6,556 nt of DNA from an uncultured Rhodanobacter sp. GTDB taxonomy: Bacteria > Pseudomonadota > Gammaproteobacteria > Xanthomonadales > Rhodanobacteraceae. Below, one piece after another: positions 1 to 5,244 of this stretch. Both the position numbers and the translations under genes were made by a program. The notes below the pieces were generated by a model. That model did not search any database. It saw only the letters and a program-made list of their open reading frames with translations, and was not told the DNA's origin. The number at the start of each line of letters is the position of its first letter. The stretch's first letter is position 1. The DNA is taken from contig CAIKJM010000404.1 in assembly GCA_903827735.1 (NCBI GenBank), positions 1 to 6,556 on the forward strand, written 5' to 3'.

Positions 1-66
1 GTTACCGTCAAGTAGGACGCGTATCCACACATTTTATCGCTTCTGTAAATCACTATCCGAGAATCT

Positions 67-1101
67 ATGAAAACTGCACTTGTGACTGGCATTTCTGGTC
101 AAGATGGAGCTTACCTGGCCGAGCTGCTCCTGCAGAAAGGCTATACGGTCTACGGCACCTATCGACGGACGAGCTCCGTCAATTTCTGGCGGATCGAGGA
201 ACTCGGCATCGAGAAAAACCCCAACCTGCGTCTGGTTGAGTTCGATCTTACCGACATGGGTTCGGCGATTCGTCTGCTTCAGGAAACCGGCGCAACCGAG
301 GTTTACAACCTCGCAGCGCAGAGCTTCGTCGGTGTTTCTTTCGATCAGCCTGGCCTGACGGCGCAGATTTCCGGTATCGGTGCATTGCATCTGCTGGAGG
401 CCATCCGCATCGTCAATCCCAAGATCCGGTTCTACCAAGCCTCGACGTCCGAGATGTTCGGCAAGGTTCAGGCCGTTCCCCAGAAGGAAGACACGCCGTT
501 CTATCCGCGTAGCCCCTATGGCGTTGCCAAGCTGTATGCGCACTGGATTACCGTGAACTATCGCGAATCGTACGGTATTTTTGGCTGCAGCGGCATTCTC
601 TTCAATCACGAATCTCCGCTGCGCGGGCGCGAGTTTGTGACGCGCAAAATCACCGATACCGTGGCCAAGATCAAACTCGGCCTCACCGAGCGCTTGGAGC
701 TAGGCAACCTGGATGCCAAGCGCGATTGGGGGTTTGCCAAGGATTACGTCGACGGCATGTGGCGCATGCTACAGGCCGACGAACCCGATACGTTTGTGTT
801 GGCCACCAACCGTACCGAAACCGTGCGGGACTTCGTCACCATGGCGTTCAAAGCCGCTGATATCTTCATTGATTGGAAAGGTGAAGACCAGGCGGAGTGT
901 GGTGTCTGCCGCGAAACCGGCCGAACGCTGGTCGTCATCAACCCTAAATTCCATCGTCCTGCTGAAGTGGATCTGCTCATTGGTGATCCAGCCAAGGCCA
1001 AGGCCAAGCTCGGCTGGGCGCCCAAGACCGAGCTGGAAGATCTCTGCCAGATGATGGTGGCTGCGGACCTGAAGCGGAATGAACGTGGCCAGTCTTTCTG
1101 A
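67..1101 (+). CDS. gmd: GDP-mannose 4,6-dehydratase
   Basis: This cytoplasmic enzyme converts GDP-D-mannose to GDP-4-keto-6-deoxy-D-mannose, the branch point for GDP-D-rhamnose, GDP-L-fucose and related sugars. The 344-residue protein is a complete extended short-chain dehydrogenase. It has the N-terminal Rossmann motif TGISGQDG (residues 7-14), NLAAQSFVG (81-89), the ASTSEMFG block with Thr127 and Glu129 (125-132), and the catalytic Tyr151/Lys155 pair in SPYGVAKLYAHW. It also has NHESPLRG (180-187), DAKRDWGFAKDYV (216-228) and RPAEVDLLIGDPAKA (297-311), all hallmarks of Gmd. It resembles the shorter Gmd of Pseudomonas A-band LPS loci more than the longer E. coli enzyme. The ATG at 67 puts the nucleotide-binding strand right at the N terminus, as expected; the upstream Shine-Dalgarno is weak (CGAGA). 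The stop codon lies inside the start of the next gene, so the two are probably translationally coupled. Family assignment is very secure. Confidence 0.97.
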   Translation: MKTALVTGISGQDGAYLAELLLQKGYTVYGTYRRTSSVNFWRIEELGIEKNPNLRLVEFDLTDMGSAIRLLQETGATEVYNLAAQSFVGVSFDQPGLTAQISGIGALHLLEAIRIVNPKIRFYQASTSEMFGKVQAVPQKEDTPFYPRSPYGVAKLYAHWITVNYRESYGIFGCSGILFNHESPLRGREFVTRKITDTVAKIKLGLTERLELGNLDAKRDWGFAKDYVDGMWRMLQADEPDTFVLATNRTETVRDFVTMAFKAADIFIDWKGEDQAECGVCRETGRTLVVINPKFHRPAEVDLLIGDPAKAKAKLGWAPKTELEDLCQMMVAADLKRNERGQSF

Positions 1102-1996
1102 GCGAACGCGTCCACTGGCGCTAGTGACCGGCAGCGAGGGATTTACCGGACACTACGTCACGGCTGAGTTGAGGTCCGCCGGGTACGATGTGGTGGGCGT
1201 GTCTCACCAGGCATCCGAGGGTGTGCTGGCGGCGGATCTTTGCGATCGCGAGGCCATGCTCAGTGTGGTTGATGCAACGCAACCGGATGTCGTGGTGCAT
1301 TTGGCCGCTATTGCGTTTGTCGCCCACGGCGACGCGGACGCCATCTATCGAACCAACATTGTAGGTACCCGCAATCTGCTTGATGCGCTGGCGCAGTCGG
1401 CACGGCGTCCGCGCGCCGTGTTGCTTACGAGCAGCGCCAATGTCTACGGCAACAGCGCGACGGAAATACTGACCGAGGACGTGACTCCACAGCCCGCGAA
1501 TGACTACGCCGTCAGCAAGCTGGCGATGGAGTATATGGCCTCGCTCTGGAAAGATCGCCTGCCCATCATTCTTACCAGACCGTTCAACTACACCGGTGTC
1601 GGGCAGTCGGAGAAGTTCCTTCTACCCAAGATCGTGAATCATTTTCGCCGTGGGGCAAAGGTTATAGAGCTTGGCAACATCGACGTCGCCCGAGATTTTC
1701 AGGACGTGCGCTTTGTCGTAAACGCCTACCGTCGATTGCTGGAAGCAGATGCCATTGGCCAAACGGTCAACCTCTGTTCCGGCAAGGCGCATACGCTCAC
1801 CGAGGCGATCCGGATGATGGAAGACATCGCCGGATACGAGATTGAGGTTCGCGTGAACCCGGCCTTTGTGAGAGAGGGCGAAGTCGCCCGCCTCACGGGC
1901 TCCAACCAGAAGCTGGCGGAACTGATCGGGCCACTGGATGTAATTCCGCTGCGGCAGACCTTGCAGTGGATGTACGAAACGGCCGATAGCGTCTAG
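1079..1996 (+). CDS. rmd: GDP-6-deoxy-D-mannose reductase (Rmd-like SDR)
   Basis: This NAD(P)-dependent sugar-nucleotide reductase most likely reduces the Gmd product to GDP-D-rhamnose in the cytoplasm. The 305-residue protein has a Rossmann motif TGSEGFTG (17-24), VVHLAAIAFV (72-81), the LTSSANVYG block (116-124) and the catalytic Tyr143/Lys147 in NDYAVSKLAME. It also has RPFNYTGVGQ (167-176), NIDVARDFQDV (200-210) and NLCSG (231-235). These last three blocks match Rmd of the Pseudomonas A-band cluster rather than GDP-fucose synthase, whose sequence is distinct. A GDP-6-deoxy-talose synthase cannot be excluded, because it uses the same substrate and fold. Its start overlaps gmd by 23 nt, with no strong Shine-Dalgarno; about a dozen residues precede the first beta strand, so a slightly later start (for example GTG at 1085) is possible. 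Direct adjacency to gmd supports consecutive steps. The family is secure; the exact product sugar is inferred. Confidence 0.86.
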   Translation: MNVASLSERTRPLALVTGSEGFTGHYVTAELRSAGYDVVGVSHQASEGVLAADLCDREAMLSVVDATQPDVVVHLAAIAFVAHGDADAIYRTNIVGTRNLLDALAQSARRPRAVLLTSSANVYGNSATEILTEDVTPQPANDYAVSKLAMEYMASLWKDRLPIILTRPFNYTGVGQSEKFLLPKIVNHFRRGAKVIELGNIDVARDFQDVRFVVNAYRRLLEADAIGQTVNLCSGKAHTLTEAIRMMEDIAGYEIEVRVNPAFVREGEVARLTGSNQKLAELIGPLDVIPLRQTLQWMYETADSV

Positions 1997-2010
1997 CGAA
2001 ATCGCTGCGC

Positions 2011-2015
2011 AGGAG
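2011..2015 (+). promoter_or_regulatory. Shine-Dalgarno of manB
   Basis: An AGGAG core sits 8 nt before the GTG at 2024. It is the clearest ribosome-binding site on the + strand of the window. It decides the non-ATG start of the phosphomannomutase, whose known family N terminus (a few residues, then FKAYDIRG) fits this position exactly. Confidence 0.75.
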
Positions 2016-2023
2016 AAGTACAA

Positions 2024-3373
2024 GTGGCACTTAAAAGCTTCAAGGCGTACGACATCCGTGGTCGCCTCCCCGACGAATTGAACGAAGACATGGCCGAGCG
2101 TATCGGTCGTGCCTATGCCGAAGTGGTGGGGCTGGGCACGGTCGTGGTCGGCTACGACATTCGTGAAGCCAGTCCCGCGCTTGCGCAGTCCTTGACGCGC
2201 GGACTGACGCTTGCCGGTTGCGATGTCATCGACATTGGTCTTTGTGGCACGGAAGAAGTCTATTTTCAGACCTTCCACCGCGGCGTAGCCGGCGGCATCA
2301 TGGTGACCGCAAGCCACAATCCCATGGACTACAACGGCATGAAGCTGGTGCGCGAGGGCGCCCGGCCGATCAGTGGCGATACCGGCCTTCGCGATATCGA
2401 ACGCCTGGTCGAAAGCGGCAATTACACCGACAGCGCACAGCCTGGGCGCGTCAGCGTCGACCACGACAAATCGGCTTATATACAGCATCTGCTCGGTTAC
2501 ATTGATGTTTCGGCGCTCCGCCCTTTGAAAGTCGTCGTCAATGCGGGTAATGGCTGCGCGGGTCCGATCATCGATCTGCTGGCCCCGCATCTGCCATTCG
2601 AGTTCATCAAGGTAAACCACGAACCGGACGGGACCTTTCCCAACGGCATTCCCAACCCGCTTCTACCCGAAAACCGCTCCGCGACCGCCGACGCTGTGCG
2701 CCAACACGGTGCAGACCTGGGTCTTGCATGGGATGGCGATTTCGACCGCTGCTTTTTCTTCGATGCCAACGGTGAATTCGTCGAAGGCTATTACATCGTC
2801 GGCCTGCTGGCGGCCCAGATTCTCGAAAAGAACCCCGGCGCCAAGATCATCCACGATCCCCGGCTGACCTGGAACACCATCGAGATGGTCCAGCAGGCCG
2901 GTGGCGTCGCCGTTCAGAGCAAAACCGGGCATGCCTTCATCAAGGAACGCATGCGCAGCGAGGACGCGGTTTACGGCGGCGAGATGAGCGCACACCACTA
3001 CTTCCGCGATTTTGCCTATTGCGATTCCGGCATGATCCCCTGGCTGCTGCTGGTCGAACGCATTTCGCTTACGGGCATTCCCTTGGTCACTATGCTGGAG
3101 CAGCAGATAGCGGCATTCCCGTGCAGTGGTGAAATCAATTTTGTTGTCACCGACGCCAAGTCAGCTGTCGAACGCGTCATGGAACATTTTCGCGCCCAAA
3201 ATCCAGTCGTCGATATGACCGACGGCATAAGCGCGGATTTTGGCGACTGGCGCTTCAATTTACGTTCGTCTAACACGGAACCTCTCTTGCGGCTAAATGT
3301 TGAATCGCGCTTCAACTACGACCTAATGCTGTTGAAAACGTTGGAGGTTCGCCAGGTTATAAGCAAAAGCTAA
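2024..3373 (+). CDS. manB: Phosphomannomutase (CpsG/ManB type)
   Basis: The enzyme interconverts mannose-6-phosphate and mannose-1-phosphate, supplying the substrate for GDP-mannose. The 449 residues are a full-length alpha-D-phosphohexomutase. It has FKAYDIRG near the N terminus (6-13) and the phosphoserine loop TASHNP with Ser97 (95-100), continuing into MDYNGMKLVREGARPISGDT. It has the Mg-binding loop DGDFDR (Asp237, Asp239, Asp241), the sugar-binding loop GEMSAHHYF (319-327), and the C-terminal phosphate-binding segment LRSSNTEPLLRLNVESR (413-429). The similarity to E. coli CpsG is strong along the whole length, which favours phosphomannomutase over the bifunctional AlgC-type enzyme. It begins with GTG, supported by the AGGAG just upstream, and follows rmd after 27 nt, so it is very likely cotranscribed. 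The cognate mannose-1-phosphate guanylyltransferase (ManC) is not in the window and must be encoded elsewhere. Confidence 0.96.
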   Translation: MALKSFKAYDIRGRLPDELNEDMAERIGRAYAEVVGLGTVVVGYDIREASPALAQSLTRGLTLAGCDVIDIGLCGTEEVYFQTFHRGVAGGIMVTASHNPMDYNGMKLVREGARPISGDTGLRDIERLVESGNYTDSAQPGRVSVDHDKSAYIQHLLGYIDVSALRPLKVVVNAGNGCAGPIIDLLAPHLPFEFIKVNHEPDGTFPNGIPNPLLPENRSATADAVRQHGADLGLAWDGDFDRCFFFDANGEFVEGYYIVGLLAAQILEKNPGAKIIHDPRLTWNTIEMVQQAGGVAVQSKTGHAFIKERMRSEDAVYGGEMSAHHYFRDFAYCDSGMIPWLLLVERISLTGIPLVTMLEQQIAAFPCSGEINFVVTDAKSAVERVMEHFRAQNPVVDMTDGISADFGDWRFNLRSSNTEPLLRLNVESRFNYDLMLLKTLEVRQVISKS

Positions 3374-3378
3374 AGGCT

Positions 3379-3416
3379 CTGGGTGAGAGCTAGGGTTTTA
3401 ATTGCGCTTCACCCAG
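3379..3416 (+). terminator. Imperfect hairpin after manB, possible terminator
   Basis: Six bases after the manB stop, CTGGGTGA (3379-3386) can pair perfectly with TCACCCAG (3409-3416). With one bulged G, the stem extends to about 11 bp (CTGGGTGAgAGC with GCTTCACCCAG), around a loop of about 15 nt. The position suits the end of the gmd-rmd-manB operon. However, the + strand continues with a mixed pyrimidine stretch (CTTGACCTTCTTC) rather than a clean T run, so intrinsic termination would be weak. It might instead protect the mRNA 3' end. Confidence 0.4.
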
Positions 3417-3469
3417 CTTGACCTTCTTCAAAAGAGGCGTTACTCATGCACGTATGACCGCGCGGCCAA

Positions 3470-4030
3470 ATGGGAACACCGAAAATGGGAAAAAATCTCA
3501 GTTGGGCCATCCTGATTCCTCTCGGGCTTTGCATGATTGGCTGCCGCCAAGGATATCTCGATGGTTCCAGCGCTGAAGCGCCCACAATTACAGCCACAGA
3601 AAGAGTCCACGTCTCTCTCTGGATCCAGCAGATAGGAAAGCCCTGGCTGACAAATCACGGAGAGCTCTTGAGTTTGAAAGTGAAGCTCACTAACACCGGA
3701 ACAGAAAAACTGGAGTCAACAGGGTCAAACCCAGTAAATCTTGGAGAAATACTCGTTAATGCCGACGGATCTGTCGCCAATCACGATTACGGTAGGAACA
3801 AGCTGCCTAAAAAGCTCGAAGCAGGAAAAACTACCACCACTGTTCTCTCGATTCCGACCCAGCAGTTCAGAGGCAATTCCATAAACATCCAGGCTGTTCA
3901 GGAAGGAGTTGCCTGGCTAGATGGTGTTGGGAGTAACGTGCTCACGCTGGGTCCTTTCACAGCATGCCCGGTCAACGGTGCGATGACACTATGTGATGCT
4001 CAATGGCAGCCATTACCTTCAAAAAACTAG
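3470..4030 (+). CDS. Putative lipoprotein with polysaccharide-locus beta-sandwich domain
   Basis: I cannot give this gene a name. The 186-residue product starts with a short basic segment and a hydrophobic stretch (about residues 10-24) ending in M-I-G-Cys25, an acceptable lipobox. Arg follows the cysteine, which by the E. coli rule suggests the outer membrane. The mature part has a pattern I recognise from accessory domains of polysaccharide-biosynthesis proteins: VKLTNTG (71-77), then SNPVNLG (86-92), a DG turn (99-100), GRNKLPKKLEAGK (108-120) in place of the usual R-T-x-L-P...PG block, and QEGVAWL (144-150). This suggests an Ig-like beta sandwich of about 110 residues. Cys166 and Cys175 near the C terminus could form a disulfide. 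An in-frame ATG at 3485 with GGGAA ahead of it gives a tidier 20-residue signal peptide and may be the true start. The gene is AT-richer than manB and converges with the O-acetylation genes. No catalytic motif is visible. Confidence 0.62.
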   Translation: MGTPKMGKNLSWAILIPLGLCMIGCRQGYLDGSSAEAPTITATERVHVSLWIQQIGKPWLTNHGELLSLKVKLTNTGTEKLESTGSNPVNLGEILVNADGSVANHDYGRNKLPKKLEAGKTTTTVLSIPTQQFRGNSINIQAVQEGVAWLDGVGSNVLTLGPFTACPVNGAMTLCDAQWQPLPSKN

Positions 4031-4060
4031 TAATCAGAAGCAGCTATCGATTCGGGAGCG

Positions 4061-5236
4061 CTATTTGCTGTCACCGAGGATCTTTTCAAAAAAAGCTTTT
4101 CCGTGATTTGAGTGTGTCATTAGATCCTCGTTTTCTTCAAAAATGATTACTTTGTCGGTGTTAAGCCGATTGAAAGCGTTCTCTGGAACAGGAGTTGAAC
4201 TCGCTGTTCCCTGCGGACCAGCTAGATCTAGTCGCAACGAGTAGTAGTAGAAATAATCAACGTTTATACAGCCACCCTCTCCGAGACTGTTCATAATTTG
4301 ATGGCCAAAGCTTCCAGCAACCATCGCTAGCCCAATTGGCTTACATACTTTTGCGACTTGAAGAGGAAAACTTAGCTTCACGTCGAATACCGGATAATGC
4401 GTTCGAGGAAATAGCAGGTTGGCTAACTCCGCAAGATCACTGTCAGTGTCCATCGGGGCGTTGCTATAGCTATAACTGATAGAAAATCTCGGCGTGTTAT
4501 AAGTTGGAAATTGCTTTTGTATCTGATCTATGATATCCAGCGAAGTATGAGACGCCGCCATGCGAGACCAGTGTATTCCTCCACGAGGGAAAAGGTCCGC
4601 GTCATAATCATACCGGTGGGCCATTAACCATGCTGTGCCATCGACGTAATTTACGCCGGCCTGGTCCAACACTTCTCGATAAGCCCTCATTAATCCGTTT
4701 CTCTGAGAGCGTGGTGAAGGACAATTAAAATACCCATCGAAGTACTCCGGGTAAGAGGAAGCTTTAGACGGGCTGATTAGATATATGAAAAGCTGCCCTC
4801 TATTTGAAAAAAGATCCTGAGCCCGCTTTACCTTTGCAGCCCATGCCTTAGCCTGGGGTAAAAAAAGGTATATGTTCCGATGGCAATATTCATCCAAGTA
4901 GCCTTCCTCAATGAGTTCTCCGTTGCTTCCAACAAGAACGTTATCGAGTTGATGAAATAGGGAATAACGGATTTCATTATTCAGGCGTATAAGCCAAGGA
5001 CGAGGGGGAAGGTGATCTTCAATCTTCCCCTCTACTTGCGACTGTAGCTTACCCTTCAAAAAGCTGGCCACATTTACTTCTTCTATCGAAGGCGGCGATG
5101 TAACACCGCCAAGGCGCTGTCCTATCGAGATACCTTCAGAGTTTTTGACAGCTAAATTGTAGAGACTCAGAATTCCGAACGCCAAAAGAGTAAGAAAAGT
5201 GAGTATCGAAAATACGCCTCGTATAGAAAGTTTCAT
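4061..5236 (-). CDS. AlgJ/AlgX-like SGNH-type polysaccharide O-acetyltransferase
   Basis: This is predicted to be a periplasmic, membrane-anchored protein that places acetyl groups on a glycan, taking them from the adjacent MBOAT partner. The 391 residues begin with an uncleaved signal anchor (hydrophobic residues about 8-30). Family traits follow: a DHLPPRPWLIRLNNEIR block (74-90), a V-G-x-N/D-G-x-L-type turn at LVGSNGELIEEG (101-112), IYLISPSKAS (151-160), and the histidine motif GIHW (His222, Trp223). The candidate nucleophile is Ser309 in VAGSFGHQI, and a C-terminal VIIFEENEDLM (363-373) is also typical. Usual relatives carry D-x-H-W and G-D-S-F-like motifs; here the Asp of D-x-H is Gly220 and the serine block is A-G-S-F, so activity is likely but not certain. 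The start lies only 8 nt after the stop of the MBOAT gene, with no good Shine-Dalgarno, suggesting translational coupling. The 3' end faces the lipoprotein gene across 30 nt. Confidence 0.8.
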   Translation of the reverse strand: MKLSIRGVFSILTFLTLLAFGILSLYNLAVKNSEGISIGQRLGGVTSPPSIEEVNVASFLKGKLQSQVEGKIEDHLPPRPWLIRLNNEIRYSLFHQLDNVLVGSNGELIEEGYLDEYCHRNIYLFLPQAKAWAAKVKRAQDLFSNRGQLFIYLISPSKASSYPEYFDGYFNCPSPRSQRNGLMRAYREVLDQAGVNYVDGTAWLMAHRYDYDADLFPRGGIHWSRMAASHTSLDIIDQIQKQFPTYNTPRFSISYSYSNAPMDTDSDLAELANLLFPRTHYPVFDVKLSFPLQVAKVCKPIGLAMVAGSFGHQIMNSLGEGGCINVDYFYYYSLRLDLAGPQGTASSTPVPENAFNRLNTDKVIIFEENEDLMTHSNHGKAFFEKILGDSK

Positions 5237-5244
5237 AGCTGAAG

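Noticed and set aside
2..70. Possible end of an upstream gene in frame 2, with TGA at 68-70 overlapping the gmd ATG
   Set aside because: Frame 2 is open from position 2, but frame 1 also gives a short end (TAG at 13-15) and frame 3 is open too. With so few codons and no recognisable protein ending, none can be chosen.
34..609. 191-codon open frame on the minus strand opposite gmd
   Set aside because: It is fully antisense to the conserved catalytic half of gmd, and its product has no recognisable features.
1622..2620. 332-codon open frame on the minus strand across rmd and manB
   Set aside because: It lies antisense to two certain genes and spans their junction. Its translation shows no domain or motif I recognise, so it is best explained by codon bias of the GC-rich genes on the + strand.
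3418..3446. Promoter candidate for the lipoprotein gene: TTGACC (3418-3423), 17-nt spacer, TACTCA (3441-3446)
   Set aside because: The -35 box is good, but the -10 box matches the consensus at only two positions and the TTGACC partly abuts the hairpin. It is too weak to annotate.
4031..4060. Bidirectional terminator in the 30-nt gap between the convergent genes
   Set aside because: I looked for an inverted repeat and found only short, poorly matched pieces with no T run. Tandem stops (TAG TAA at 4028-4033) end the lipoprotein frame.
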